In this document: piece after piece, positions 22,709 through 36,438 of the stretch | How positions within the stretch are numbered: position 1 is the stretch's first letter | Layout of the letters: every line of letters begins with the position of its first letter | NCBI GenBank assembly: GCA_032622095.1 | Contig: CP136061.1 | Span: 13,531,287 to 13,595,286, forward strand | Direction of reading: 5' to 3' | DNA from: Siphonodentalium dalli | Taxonomy: Eukaryota; Mollusca; Scaphopoda; Gadilida; Siphonodentaliidae | DNA: 64,000 nucleotides | Program-made: the position numbers and the translations under genes | The notes under the pieces: model-generated | The model's input: only the letters and a program-made list of their open reading frames with translations | Told to the model about the DNA's origin: nothing | The model's database searches: none

Positions 22709-22733
22709 GACTCTATATTTCAAATATAGAGTC
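22709..22733. repeat. Perfect 25-nt palindrome
   Basis: GACTCTATATTT and its exact reverse complement AAATATAGAGTC flank a single central C. Confidence 0.85.
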
Positions 22734-23144
22734 GACGTTCACCCAGACTGAGATTGAACATGGTTTTCAAATTTTTTTATCAACATTTAGCAGCAAATCT
22801 GATTTAAGTGACCAAGATATGGAACATGCTAAACACTGTTACTAAATGAAATGACTAGCTGTTTGCTTCATGCAGCAACCACGAGTTGCGATCTTAAAAT
22901 GGGTATTGCATCTGTGCATAGTAAAAACATGTTGTAATCAGATGAGAGATGACTATATATACCAGTATATATTTCAGAAGTAATCAATTCTTCCAAAAGG
23001 GCTGTGATAACTCATCTCACAAAAAGATTTAACGAGCCATCAGAATCATATGTAACCAAAATATAGAAGTCACACTGACCCTCTTTTCAAACAAGAAAAC
23101 ATTTTAAAATAGATGATTTACATAAATTACATATATCTATTTTC

Positions 23145-23378
23145 ATGCATGACTGGTACTACGGTCGACTACCGGCTTCTTTTGCTGGTATGTATGACAA
23201 GAGAGCAGAACCCAACAGACGAAAACCTAACCCCATAGAACAAAACAAATTCAGAACCATTTCTTTTTCTAAAGTTCTCCCATACCATTCATTCTCCTTG
23301 ATATGGAATTCCCTAGAAAGTAAATATACATCCAAGCAATCAAGACATGTATTGCGAAAACGTATGAAAACGATATAA
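23145..23378 (+). pseudogene. LINE-type reverse transcriptase C-terminal fragment
   Basis: The 77-codon frame reads YYGRLPASFAGMYDKRAE, then KFRTISFSKVLPYHSFSLIWNSLESKYTSKQ and RKRMKTI. The pattern of a small hydrophobic helix, an RTxxF...P motif, then LWNSL and a basic C-terminal helix is typical of the end of ORF2 in L2/CR1-like non-LTR elements. The rest of ORF2 is missing, as expected for a 5'-truncated LINE. The following 23380-23870 may be its 3' UTR, but no tail repeat is proven. Confidence 0.5.
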
Positions 23379-24570
23379 TTAATACCTAATTCAGCGAACG
23401 TTCAATGTAAAAACCGAAGATGCCCTGATTGTATAAATGATACATAACTTTTTGCTAACAAATATAGAAATAAACAAAAGTTTACCAGTTGATTAAAATA
23501 TTCCCTAAACCTCACTCTCATTATTCCTACTCGGTTCCACTGACACATGTATATTCATAGTATTCATTAATTATGTCGACCAAGTAGGTGCCTATATATA
23601 CACTCTTCGTACTATCGCCCTAACAAAGCCTGTTAAAAACACAGTCTGCACACGATGAACGTAACCCAAAGCATAATCAAATGTATTCTGCCAACTACAC
23701 CATATAATCTGTCATCACATTCAGGGGTGATAGGAAGACAGTCAGTCATGACTATATCACTCCTAACAATATATATGTATAGTCTATTAATATTATATTC
23801 ATTTGTAATTGTACTTTTCATGTGTGTATATTGTAAATAAAAATTATCCTTTCCTAACCTATTTAGGAAATGATGGAATCATCACAATTCAATCAATAGT
23901 AGAATGAACCTTTGTCAGTCCCACATTAACTTTAATTGGCCATGATAGTTGCAGCACTTGCAGGTTGAAGAAGATGAGGTTCTATATTTCACTAACATAA
24001 TTCTTCATAATAGCTAAAAGCCGTCATAACTTACCATTTTAAGGATATTTTCATTTTCAATACATTGTACACCCAAGGTTTAAGCGCTCCTGCAATTTTT
24101 ATATCATGATGATGGGTACAGCTGGATTGCTATGATGTTTGTAGGTCAAAGCGATTCTGTGTAGAAAGAGTACCATTATTTTACCTAAAGTTGGTATTTT
24201 TTGCATTGTTTGACAAATTCGAGCGATTTGTGCAAAACCCAGAGTCTGTATGAACCATTCAGAAACATATATATTTCAAAATATTTAATAATGTGTACGC
24301 TGAAATAAAGTAAACAACAGGAATAGTCATGTCAATTATGGCAAGTTTGTAACAACCAGCAGCCATTATTAAAATATTGCACAATATACCGGTACATGTT
24401 TTTTTAATGTTTTCCACATGTAGTGGCTTATACTCGATTTGTTCAGATCGCTTTGCTCTACATGAGTATCATAGCAATTTTTTTTAGCATCATCACTTAA
24501 CTTGGGATGAATACTACCATATGAATATATCGTGACATATATGTTAGTGGAAAATAATGGTTGAGACTTT

Positions 24571-25000
24571 TTATACGCCCGTTTGAATAATCGGTCATAT
24601 TATATAAATGGGTTGTCCATCCGTCCATCCGTCGTCGTCCGTCCGCTTTTGGTTTCCGGATGATAACTTTAGATTGAATGAGTGAGCTGAACCAAATTTG
24701 GTATTTTACTTTATCACACCGCATTACAGATCAGGTTCGAATATGGATTTCGTCCGCATGATTTTGACTCAGTTATGACCCTTTTTCGACTTAGATTTTA
24801 CCTGATTTGCGGTTTCCGGGTGATAACTTTAGATTGAATCAAGTGAACTGAACCAAATTTGGTATATAGCTCAAGTTCAAATATTGGTTCTGTCTACATG
24901 CCCCACTCTACTCCAGAAACGGGCATAATATGCCATGCCCATCCGGCGTGTTCTTGTTTAAATATAATTCTAGAACAGTTGTTGAAAACCTACACAATAC
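24571..25000. repeat. Dispersed repeat with CCGTCC-rich head and internal duplication
   Basis: TTATACGCCCGTTTGAAT at 24571 is followed by a pyrimidine-rich CCATCCGTCC stretch (24618-24650). Two copies of a ~54-bp module then follow (24651-24704 and 24811-24864), sharing GGATGATAACTTTAGATTGA and GAACCAAATTTGGTAT. The TATACGCCCGT plus CCGTCC composition is common in dispersed mollusc repeats (from general knowledge). Confidence 0.5.
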
Positions 25001-25039
25001 CGCCTAGCACTCTTGGTCTGATAAGAGTCACGTTTATTT

Positions 25040-26425
25040 AGGAGTATGGACATGCAGTCCACCAGTCTCATGAAAATTAAATGGGCTCTGCACTATAGTA
25101 ATGTATGGGCTCCTGGGACCCATTAATATTGACAAATGCAACACAAATGAAAATTACATAGTAACTTTCCTCAAATATAGAATTATAACCTGACAATCTT
25201 ACATGTAGTGTTAGAATCAGTGTGCATGTATATATAGGCATGGCCATAACATTATTTGTTTTGAAAAACTGCAGAGTGCAGACCATAAGTTTCACTAGAA
25301 TATAGTTACTTCATGTGCATCTCACAACTAAAACAACTGACATACATACATGCACCTGCATGGTCACAAAATTTGATATGTAAAGTATATATATCTATAT
25401 ATATCTCTCTCCTGTGCCTATAACATTAAACCAAATCGTTTACAGAATTTTTTTGGAGTGGCACATATACATACATAAAAAACAAAAGTCAATTTAAAGA
25501 GATGAAATAAATAAAAAACCAAAATTTTGCTTATTTAACGGAGATCTATATTGTATTACGAAATTCACTGATCTACAAAAACACGTGACAAAATATGGTG
25601 GATGACTATTTGTGATCAGTCACTGACTTCCATGTCATGTATGTGTTTTTTCTCATGGCCAGTCGGGTATCATAAAATGAATTTTTTTCTGGGTCAGCAA
25701 ACCAGTTTCAAATGGGCTTACTCAATAACATTTAACAGCATTAAAAGTCATTGGTAATTCATAAGTTGAAACATGAGAGAGTATTGCATAGCATGGCTAC
25801 CTGCAGAATGTATATTTGTCTGGTATGAATTTATATCTGCATATCAACTGGTGCTTGTATATTTTCTAACTCACTCTGAACTTACAATATAACAGGATTG
25901 CATTATGAATTTCACGCCCATAAAGCTAGACACTTTAGAATCAAGCTTGCCAAAATAAGTGTCCATGAACCTCCCATGAACTCACTTTCATAGTTGAACA
26001 CAAGGAACGATACATTTGTTAGTTTTGATCAGGACAATATCTTTTAATTTTACTGAAACTGCTTTCTTTCTTATGACTTGTTTTCTTACAAACTCCCGAA
26101 TTTGAACCAGAGACAATTTAGGGCAAATATACATATATGTGTACATATACATATATGTTCAAACTCATAAAAAAAAACACTAAATCAGGATATGAGTATA
26201 GACAATCATGCCGGGCAAGTCATTATATGTACATGTAGAACTTTTATTCAAAATGGCGGTGATGACATGCAGCCAATCAAAATTGCTATGGGACTGATAA
26301 AGACAAAATATGCTCGACTACCGAATCATACGTATTGATTGGATTGTAGTAACTCAACATTTACTAAACCTACTTGTGAGCTGACTATAATTTAATTGAA
26401 CATTAGAATACCATAAAACATCCTG
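25040..26425. other. No recognisable feature
   Basis: AT-rich intron sequence with short TATATATC microsatellite runs (about 25385-25410) and a CATATATGTGTACATATAC stretch near 26131. I see no gene. Confidence 0.4.
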
Positions 26426-26429
26426 TTCT

Positions 26430-26880
26430 CCCATAAATTAAAAGAAAATAACACTTTGAACTAATTTATAATGATCATGTGATATATGTCATCCCTTTTA
26501 TAACCATTTTGGCAGCCATCTCACATTAAAGGCAATGAAATCTAGATAACAAAGGATGAACTACTCACAAATAAATGTATTCATTCACATTATATCACTA
26601 GGTAACCTTATTGCACGAGTTTTAGATTACTGATAAAATACCTTATAATTGATGATTTCTCGAAAATGTTTGTTTTTGGGAAAATGTCTGTTTTTAAGCA
26701 CTCATGTGTAAAAGAACAAAGGTGCTGATCCTTCAAAGATGAAAATAATTTTATAGGTTGCACAATTTTAATTATTCTTGACTTTGCTATATTTTTGTAA
26801 ATTTGAATTCGGCCATTTCGGATTTTCAGGAAAAAAAGCTCATAAAGGTCAATCCCGTTTTATAGTGGTACAGAAAATAA
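26430..26880 (+). repeat. Dispersed repeat, copy 2
   Basis: This is the inverted partner of 21126-21585. Shared words are listed there. Copies are clearly diverged by small indels and substitutions. Confidence 0.65.
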
Positions 26881-29340
26881 TAGCCCAGTTGTGAGACCGA
26901 CTAATTCTGTAGAATCGTAATTTAGAAGGATCGGAAGCGGCTAAGACCCCACTAATTGCATGTTTCATTGTGTCAATGATCAGTTAATATAAGCAATACA
27001 AAATAAAGTCACATTTCTCAACCAGTTCCAAACAGCATAAACTGATCTAGAAATATAAGTGAAAAAACGTCATATTTTCAATTTCCGGCGGCTATTTTGG
27101 CTGCCATCTTGGATGTGGCGTTTGCCCTATAATGGTTTCATTATGTTTTAGCTTCACGAAAAACATAATATTTGTATACATTTTACAAGAGTTTCCCGCT
27201 ATAATTTGCATCAAACTTACTTAGTGCCTAGTCAGAAAAATGGCGGCAATGGTGACCGCCATCTCACCTGGAGTCTACGCGGCCACTATTTGTTCCTGTT
27301 GTCATTGCTTAGTGTTTAACTGACACGAATAAATGAATCTAAACAATATAAAATGTAAATGATGCATCTTTCATCCCTCAATGACAATACAATCGTCATG
27401 TTTTATGCTATTTTTTTGTTTTGATTTTGCACGAAACACGTGGCCTTATTGTTGTGACGTCTTAGGCAGAGAACCGGCGTGTTATTTACATTATTTCATA
27501 ATGATATTCTGGTCTTTAAATTTTCGCATTCTTTCTAATTTGTGATGTGTTTTAAGTTATCTGACTGACAGTGTATTCACGGTCAGACATAAATAAGATT
27601 ATTTTGTAACTAATACATTTCGAAATTAAATTCACGCATGCTCTTTAAATTCGTTGGAAAGTCGGCTGCCGATTAGTTTTATTAATATTTTAATAGTTGA
27701 TAGATATGCTTAGAATAAATGTGGTCTGATTGACACTTTAATTTAGAGAACTCTTCCTTGCGGAATCCTAGTAATAGCTATATTTCTTCTCGTCAACAAT
27801 GTTGTGACAGTGCTATTTTATATAGCAAAGCAGTATATGCCTTTATTATATGCTACACATGTATACTAACTAAGTTATGAAACCTAGCTCACTAATATAA
27901 ATTTTATAGCTGCATCGTTTCATTTTATTTTGCGTGCTTGGTTCATTCTGCGCTATCTTCGCTATCTCAAATCCCGTACATACCTTTAATAACTATCCTA
28001 AATTGTCGCCCACTCACTTCGAACTTCGCGTGATAGCTTACCGGCTTAGTCTATTCTCTATCTCTATGTAGCGCCCAATCTGAGACCAAACAGTCGCACA
28101 CTAACGACAGCCAGCCAATCACAGGTACGGAATTTCGCGCGTTTCGTCATTCGAGTCTCAACCACGGTACGATAAACAACGCTCACCCGTTACGTTCAAG
28201 TTCAAAATATTTCTTTAAATACCTTGAAGAAATTATGTAATAAGTATAAGAAATGAATACTACGTAGTTACATTGTGACCTCTGCTCCCCCAGGATGGTA
28301 TATGATATTTGTTTTACTCGTTATTATCATGTTTTCAATAATATGATGTCTTCGGTCGGAATCATAGAGTTGGTCTTATTTGCTTAAATAAATTTGCCCA
28401 ATAGTGTAGGGATGTAGACATCGCATGCTGTGTTCATAATACCCATTTTATACTAGTGCAGGGTTTGTTTCTAACTATGTCGTCATAGTTATGATTGTGT
28501 CAAAATAGTTACCATATCGACACTAGGGAAGTTGATTGTCGACACATCACATGTTAGACATTTATTCATATCCATTCTGGGTATGTTCAGGCAACAACTA
28601 CAACCCATGTATTTGTTTTGCCAGGGTCATTCTCTCGTCATCGCGTCATATGGTAATCTCTTCATCTATCGATGTCTGATGTTTGGTGTAGTGATGTGAT
28701 CTGGGTAAAGTTAAGTCCCGGGGATGCGATGATTTTGATACATACTAATCATGTTAATGGGGTAGCTTGATTCTATGCCACATAAATAAAATTTTCATGC
28801 AAAAATCTGCAAAAATGGCAAATAATAAGCGATATTTCGACTCATTGGACACAAAAACAAGATTTTTCGAGCACAGCCGCCTATGTTGCCTGGAAGATCA
28901 CTAGTCCGGAAGCAATGGGGTTAAGTAAAACTAAATTCTGTTAAAATATTTTTTCTCTATGGATTCTGGGTGATGCGTCCATCAACTTCTAGCTGGTGTG
29001 CAGTCTTTCCTATAATTCAAGATGACGTCCCGCATGGCCGCCGTAGTATAGAATATAAACTAAGTCAGTTTAATCTGTTTTGTTGGAAACTATATTATGT
29101 ATTATTCGGATGCTATTGTAGTGTACTCTATTTTGTAAAATTGTCACTCTATTTGAAAGATGGCTGCCAAAATGGCGACCGGAATGTGAAAAATATGATT
29201 TTTGTCACTTATATCGCCAATATTCGTTCCTATTTTCAGCTGGTTACAAATTGTGCCGTGCGTTCTGATTATTCATATCTTATGATCATTTGCTCAGTAT
29301 TACTTGTTCCTGTGGCCTCAACCACTTCCAATTCCTAACA
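26881..29340. other. Intron sequence with 'GGCxGCCATTTTGG' repeat motifs
   Basis: Motifs of the type TTTTGGCTGCCATCTTGG occur near 27100, and GATGGCTGCCAAAATGGCG near 29159. Similar motifs lie near 31900, 32605, 32740 and 60330. They mark an abundant dispersed repeat family rather than genes. A CCAAT word (28115) in a CpG-richer stretch at 28070-28200 could be a relic promoter. Confidence 0.4.
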
Positions 29341-29599
29341 CAATTGATATAAGAACGTGGTATGAAATTGTTCCAAAAACAGACAGACGCATGGCGTTGG
29401 CTAATCTGATTTAGAAACATTAAATTAAAAGAAAACACTTTCAGTAAGACATAACAGACGAACATGGGAAATTACACGCACATATGGTATAATATATATT
29501 TTAGTAGATCAGAGACTGTTGCACTATTGTAACACTATCCCATAACAACTGATAATCCGAGAGTACGTTAAATGTAATTTAGTTTGTAATTCCAGGAAC

Positions 29600-29662
29600 C
29601 ATTATCTCTCTCTATTAAAGTTCCGAAGGGAGATACGCTCTATTAAAGTTCAGAAGGGAGAT
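29600..29662. repeat. 30-bp tandem duplication
   Basis: CTATTAAAGTTCCGAAGGGA and CTATTAAAGTTCAGAAGGGA follow each other at about 29610 and 29640. Confidence 0.7.
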
Positions 29663-31775
29663 AGTTTTTCAGTTGTAAATTTATTGATCATCCATTACTC
29701 TTTGTCTGTATGCATCGTGTATGATCAACTTAATCATAAAGGGGCCTGTGTCTAGAGTATTCCAGATTCCCAAAATATATAAGATTCTCTTCGATGTACA
29801 CTGCCAGAGAATTTGTTATGTACGTAGCTCCGTGACTGCCCATGTAATGTTTACTTGTATTGACTAAATAGCATCATGTCTAATAGTTCTTACTTATTGG
29901 AAAGGAAGAATGGGATTGCTACACTATAATCAATATTCTAGATACAAACTTGACAAATTAAGTGCCGTGACCTACCTCAAATATATGAGAATGCACACTT
30001 GGTAATATGATTGGAACACACGGACGTGAATAATCTTTATCTGCGTACACGGCAATATTGTCAGATTGGTCAGGTGGGCAATGATATGAGTAGGTCTTAG
30101 GTTAATTGCAACGGATATTTCCAGAGTGTTACGAAAGCTGTACAAACTAAAAAAAAATCATTTCCTTGTTGACCAGGGCGATAACGTGATCACATCATAA
30201 CCAAAGGAACATGCATTAGGTACCTGTACAATGTAACGGTGCTACCATGACACTCAATTATTACTCAAACACATTTAGATGATAGCATCGACCTTGTGTG
30301 AGTTTAGATATCACCGTATACAGGATATCGTTGACCATATGATTCGAAAATAACATTTATTCAACAGCCTCCTCATGAACGAACAACACTATAATTTATG
30401 TGTAAAATATGATTAGAGTGGATGCCACGAATTATAGTTTCCCATGTACCAATCTATATACCTTTTGCAATCACATGGGACAAGAGACAGAAAGCAATGG
30501 TATTTCAACAACAGAAACTGTTGGAAGACAAACATTTCCCAATAAATATAACACGAATAATGACCTGATCCCAAAGTGAGCATGGTCAAATATTGGCAAC
30601 TGGTTAATTCTCAACCTGCTAACTGAAGCGTAACACACAGTTGATTGAATATACGCTAGCTCTGTCACGGAAGTTATGACTATCCAGTGAAATAAATATC
30701 AAACTGTGGTGATTACTCCCAATCGTCAGCAGTTAAATTATGCCAAGGCCATTGTTGTTGTAAGCAATATTTTCCGAGACAATCTGGTTACTTGAAGATA
30801 CACATGGATAGGCTAAGATATAACTTTCTCTGAAACAGTTGTTCGCCAATGGCACATCCCAAATTGGGGGGAGCTAATTCAATTGTGGTCACAACACAGG
30901 GTATAATAATTATGACGCTGGCACCAATTGCCTGGATCATTGACTAGATATTGCAATACTCAACGATAAGTGGCGATGGAAACAATTACTGGAATAAGAA
31001 TTGGGTTTTAAGAGCGAATGCGCTTCCATGGCTTAATTTTTATTCTAGGCACAGATAGATATAACAGATTTTGTTGTTTTAAAATCTGAGCCTCTGTCCA
31101 TGATCGTTGTGAAATATACATGTTCTTAAAGATATTTAAAGATCGCAGTAGAGACAACAAAACATTACCAGGAGAAAGCTGGCAACTTGAAGATTCAACA
31201 TCAATGTACATGTACATAGTTATGAGGGTCAGTGTATATAATGCTATATGACCACAGTTTAACCCTGTCTCCATTACATAGTTAACATGGTTGCTATATT
31301 ATAGTTTCCAACCCAATACACCACACTTGATGTAGGAACATGCGTAGATATTCAAAGAGCTCTCCCAATAACTCAACAAATGTATGTATTTGGTGGGACG
31401 TATCAAACCCAATAGTATTAGAGCGAATATTCAAGACAAAAACTCGAATTGTATGTCCTTCAAGCGAAACATGAGTTTGGTCGGTTCTACTTCGAGGGCT
31501 GGTGATGTTTACTTATGCTGGGATGATCATGTTGGGTGGAACCTCAATGTTCCGAAAGCGCTCAAATGTGAGCTACAATCAGCCACCTAGCATTACTCGG
31601 TAGTCAGTCCGGTTTCTACGAAATATTTAGCATAAACAAGAATGCTGTCAGAAAAAGTTGAATGATTATTTGTTTGTTTCAGTCGATAGAACATATTACG
31701 GCTAATACTACGCTATTCCCATTGAACATTATGTTGAACTTTGACCATAATAGTTTTTTATTTCCCTAATATTTG
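29663..31775. other. No recognisable feature
   Basis: Intron sequence of ordinary composition with short frames on both strands, none resembling a known family. Confidence 0.4.
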
Positions 31776-32830
31776 AGCTATTTGGCGATTTAATCCCTGA
31801 GCAGAGGCGCGAAGTGCATTGCTTCCATGAAGAAGTGTTAATATTTTCCTCACGGATTATATATACTGATATATCTGTCGTATAAGGGTAAATACTGTTT
31901 TGGCAGCCATTTTGAACGATAGTTAGCTATTACAAAAAGTGTTTCAAGTAAGTATGTGCCACCAATCTAACACTTTCGATACATTTGCCGTCATTGTTAT
32001 TGTAATGATTGACCATCTCAAATGTTTAATATTTTCAAGCACCAATGAGTTTGAATAGTATAGCATGTGCCTAACTCCTTGAATTCGGGTTAATTTCACA
32101 TTACAATATGGCTAGAAACATGACGTTATATTAAGACCAATTTGTTTAGAAATTGACATGGACTGATACCTAATCAATAACAAGTGTAATTTCTCCAATA
32201 GAGATTAACCACAACATCTAAACGTGTAAGGACGAAATATAAAATTGTTTATGAATTTGCCGCTATTTTGACTGCAATCATAAAACCATGTAACCATTTC
32301 AGGCCCTAATGCGATTGCATTTTATCCGTAATACTTCATCTGACTTAAGTCCTTCAGATCTGTTTATTCCATAGTAAAATATGACTAGAATTCGAAAGTG
32401 AGTTTTCGATGAAATATAATACTATGTTCTTTAAAATAATTATGTTTATGGACTGGAAGTAGCTGAAAACAAATGAATACCAAATTTCGCTGACCAATAA
32501 ATCATAGGACACGGATAATAGGAAATCAAACAATGTATCGTTAGTTCCCAACAAGTGATACGCAATATGAGTGAAACTGAGTCTAATTTCCAACTCATTT
32601 CAGTATTTTGGCAGTCATCTTGATATTGGAGTACCATCTTTACTGTAAAATGTAGTACACTGTAATAGTCATTTTATACATTATATAAGATGTTGTCTCC
32701 AACAAAATGGATAAAACTGACTTCGATCATATTTTATAACATATCGGCCATGTTGGACGCCATATTGGATCCTAGGAAATACTCAAGGGTGTGAACCCCA
32801 CACCTACCCAGAAAAATGAAGCACATGCCA
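31776..32830. repeat. Degenerate dispersed repeat modules
   Basis: Four modules each contain a GGCxGCCATTTTG-like word (near 31905, 32265, 32605 and 32740-32770) followed by AT-rich sequence. They appear to belong to the same family as the elements at 21 and 26 kb. Boundaries are not clear. Confidence 0.35.
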
Positions 32831-33389
32831 TGCAAAGCCATAATCTGCTGTGAACAAAACCTTTACCGAAGAAAGTGTACTTACCCCTAAAATTGACCCT
32901 TTGCTTCTGGACAATGTTTCCTCACAATATAAACACGTTCTCATCAATGGGATTTAAAAAAAACTTGAATCATGCAGATGACAAATTGTAGGTGGTAAAA
33001 TGTCACGCAGGTGTCGGTGGCCATTGTTTCGCAGAAATCGCTGCTACTTGACACTGTTGGGGTCAAGGTCACATGGAACAGTATTTTTCAAAACTCAAAG
33101 ACATCCTCAAAGTATCCAAATTTTCATAACTAACCTTCTCTCAATAAACATGCCACGCTCAGGGTGTCAGAAAACACAGGTACTCTATTCTAAGGAATTA
33201 TCCCCACTGGTCGTTCGAAACTGTGGATTGTCACCATAGTTATCAATTTATCCCAATGCAACGTGTCTAATATGGCCGCAAATTATGTGCAGCAATTAAC
33301 AGTTTGGTATGATCGATCGCTATATGAATAGTAGTCCACAGTTAGAAATGTAAATTTCTCTATTAATATATTGGCCTTTAGTGTCTAAC

Positions 33390-33608
33390 CTTAGCAGCTG
33401 CATTTCGCATGAATTGCTTTGCTGAATCTTCCCAGATGGCGGGCACTGTGAGAACCCAGTGGATACGGTTCACTGTTATATCAGGCGCTTGTTTTTTAAT
33501 AGCATATATCGCATGATCCTTGAGAAACCTAATTGCTGCAACAAAGACATCAATAGCTGGTAAGGTCTTCCCACTAATGTCGCTGAGAGTAGTATACTTT
33601 GTGATATT
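33390..33608 (-). CDS. HSPA12-like protein, coding exon B (internal)
   Basis: This exon is 219 bp (73 codons), in phase 0 at both ends. The acceptor is TTGCAG (33609-33614) and the donor GTTAGA begins at 33389. The translation begins NITKYTTLSDISGKTLPAID and continues through VFVAAIRFLKDHAIYAI to VLTVPAIWEDSAKQF and MRNAAAK. The VLTVPAIW-x2-x-AKQFMR block is strongly diagnostic of the HSPA12 ATPase domain, where it corresponds to the connecting region after the first phosphate loop. It joins in frame to AGICSN of exon C. No disabling mutation is seen. Confidence 0.88.
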
Positions 33609-34119
33609 CTGCAATATAAATTCATTAAAAGATCAGGTACACAACGAAAGTATAGTGCATACAGATAACTAATATAATCAACTGCATGATGCCAGGGTGG
33701 GGGGAATCACCGTTTCATCCCACAATCTGTCTCAAAATGTTCAACAGTTGGAAATTTCATGCATGAAGCAACATCTAGCCAATACAATTTGGGATTGTTC
33801 TGATAGTTTTCAATTGTCAAATATTTTCCCCAACATTCCACATTAAGTTGAACAATTTTTAAACATTAAGTGTTGGGTTGGAATTATGTGAAGATTGAAA
33901 AGTTGTTTCCTTCGACATAAACCAGCGAGTACAATCGGTAGAGAGAATACTATTTTGGGCTGGATTGCTGTCACTTTGCTCTTCTATAGCGGAGTTTGCA
34001 TCCCGATCCAGTGTGAAATATTTCATCAATTTAATCGACTTTTTTCTTGAAATCAATATCAAATGCTACAGTTATCAAACAGAGTGACCACCCCCTTATA
34101 AAAACTTCCCACTTTTGCT

Positions 34120-34690
34120 ATAGTTTACTGTAGTAAATATAGAGCAAACATGGTTTCACCATAGTAATTCTATAGTAAACGCGGTTTTACCATGGTTACT
34201 ATATTAATTTGTGGTGTTTACATACAAGTGTTAGGTTTACCGTGTTTGTGGTAAACTATAGTTTGTGTAGTTAACATTTGGTGAAAGTAATCAATCTCAC
34301 AACTACACTATAGTAAATGGTTGTAATTTACTATGAATATAGTGTTACCGTCGATTCTGTGGTATGTGCGCACCGTGTTCGGATATACCATAGTTGTTTG
34401 TGGTAAATGTAGTGGTAAACTACAGTATAGTAAAACCATGGTTTTTAATATACTATGAATAGTTGTACCATTTATTTTGTGGTATTTGCGCACCAAGTTT
34501 GGATTTACCATATTTTTGTGGTAACTGTTGTTTTTGTTGTAAAACTGTGATGGAAGTAACTAATACTATTACTTTGTGGTAAAACCATGGTTTTAGTTTA
34601 CTTTGAACTGTTTTACCATGGATTCTGTGGTCCGTGTTTGGACTTACCATTGATGTTGTGTAACTGTAATTTTTGGAAGTAAAACAATCT
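34120..34690. repeat. ~130-bp tandem repeat rich in ACCATGGTTT / GTGGTA
   Basis: Units share AAAACCATGGTTTT, TACTATGAATAG, GATTCTGTGGTATGTGCGCA and TTGTGGTAA. Clear copies start near 34305, 34430 and 34560, with a degenerate leading unit from 34120. The array can form many small hairpins through TACTATAGTA and CCATGG words. Confidence 0.65.
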
Positions 34691-34918
34691 CACAACTACA
34701 TTAACTAGATGAACCAAGGTTTTAATACACCATTATACGGATTTTCTAAACCACACTTATAGAACTAGTTAATCTCCAACACACCATACATGTAGTTAAT
34801 GTTAAGTATGGGTGTACTACAATAATTACTAAGATATTACTATACTCTTCGTGATATCATGGTAAAACAATTCTCAGACTGAATGTCTTCTATACTTAAC
34901 TACAGTTTTATACATGCG

Positions 34919-35675
34919 TAACACGATGCAGCTACGGTTGTTTGTCTATTTCGTGAGAATAACAAAGCACGTTCTTATTAGATACGCCCATGTCTATTGT
35001 GTATTGTAATATTACATGCGAATTGCTTGCACATTGAAAAAAGAATTTCGTTAGTGTTCTAGCCACAGATGGTGTGACCAAATAATCACCGTTCAAACGA
35101 TAATGACTGTAAAATGACGGAATACAGTGTAGGACAAAAGATGAGTCACATGATGTATCTTGTGTATAATTCAAAAGAAATGTGAAAAATACCTAATTTC
35201 CGCCTGAAATACTATTCAATTTGTCCACATTTTAGGAAATATATAACAAATTTACTCGAAAGTGTATGAATTTTGAGCTTTCGTAACGTTTTCGGTGGTC
35301 TGAAACTGTAAAACGACACAGTTATACACGTTCCAAAATACGAATATGAGATCATACCTGTTATATTCGAATAATTGACAAGTGTAAATGGTGGATCGTA
35401 ATAACGAGCAGTTATGTGAAGAATAATAAAGAGAGTTCCTATTATATATGACAATCAATGTCAACGTGTAATCAGGACAGTTGTAATGGTGTGTGATCAT
35501 AGGCTCAACGACCTACGTATTACACGATACAGTTATGGTTGATTTGTCTATTTTTGGAAAATAATAAAGAGCGTTATTGTGAAACAGGTCCATACCTATT
35601 GTGTATTGTAATATTAAATTCGAATTGCTTGAACATTGAAAACAGAATATCCGGCAGCCGTTATTGGGTATGACC
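34919..35675. repeat. Direct repeat of ~160 bp, 600 bp apart
   Basis: 34919-35080 and 35519-35675 share ACACGATRCAGYTAYGGTT, TTGTGTATTGTAATATTA and CGAATTGCTT words in the same order. The interval between them holds no recognisable gene. Confidence 0.65.
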
Positions 35676-36130
35676 TTCGGCCCAATGACATAAATGTTAC
35701 ACTGATAATGCTTATATTTTATGTAGTATTCATATAATATGGCGCTGTCAAAGAACCATTATGGATATCGTATGTTGCATGAAACGTATCTTCTACAAGC
35801 CCACTATAAACACTCCTTTCTTGGCGGCACAATCCACTCACTCGATGCTATCATATAAATTTAACAAACGACAAACTAAGACATATCGGTCTTATTTGGG
35901 CATATACTTCCCGTGATGCACACAAATACGAACGCGAAATTTCCACTCGTTTTCGAATCTACTGACCTATCACTCCTTAGGTGTATTACAATTATTTGTG
36001 CACCTTTCTTATTGAAAAATAGATTCTTGTCGCTCTCGGCCTTACGAGTCTACAATGTTCGGTCTTAGTCCAAAAACAAAATAGCCATTTGCCTGACACG
36101 GTCATAAAAAACTGTCCCGCGTTAGTCCAT

Positions 36131-36438
36131 TGTTGATATAGTATAAATCAAGAGCGTTGGTTGCTCTTGAACGCGGAAAACAGCTGGGAAAATAGCTGTG
36201 ACCATTGGTAGTATTGTGTAATATATAGAGGATATGAAATGAGTGTTTCTTTCATATGATATTTATGAAACGAGTCTAAGAATTTGTTGATATAGTATAA
36301 ATCAAGAGCGTTGGTTGCTCTTGAACGCGAAAAACAGCTGGGAAAATAGCTGTGACCATTGGTAGTATTGTGTAATATATAGAGGATATGAAATGAGTGT
36401 TTCTTTCATATGATATTTATGAAACGAGTCTAAGAATT
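36131..36438. repeat. Near-identical 154-bp tandem duplication
   Basis: The two units (36131-36284 and 36285-36438) appear to differ at a single base (GAACGCGGAAAA versus GAACGCGAAAAA). Each contains a small GAGCG/CTC hairpin. Near identity indicates a very recent duplication, or an assembly artefact. Confidence 0.9.

Larger units (their letters stand above)
2640..33389 (-). other. Intron of HSPA12-like gene (30.7 kb), filled with repeats
   Basis: The interval lies between the exon B donor (GTTAGA, reading from 33389 on the minus strand) and the exon C acceptor (AG at 2640-2641). The flanking exons join in phase 0. It holds the Ty3/gypsy element, foldback elements, MITEs and tandem repeats listed separately. 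No host exon of this gene was recognised inside it, although a short or divergent one could be missed by eye. Confidence 0.75.
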
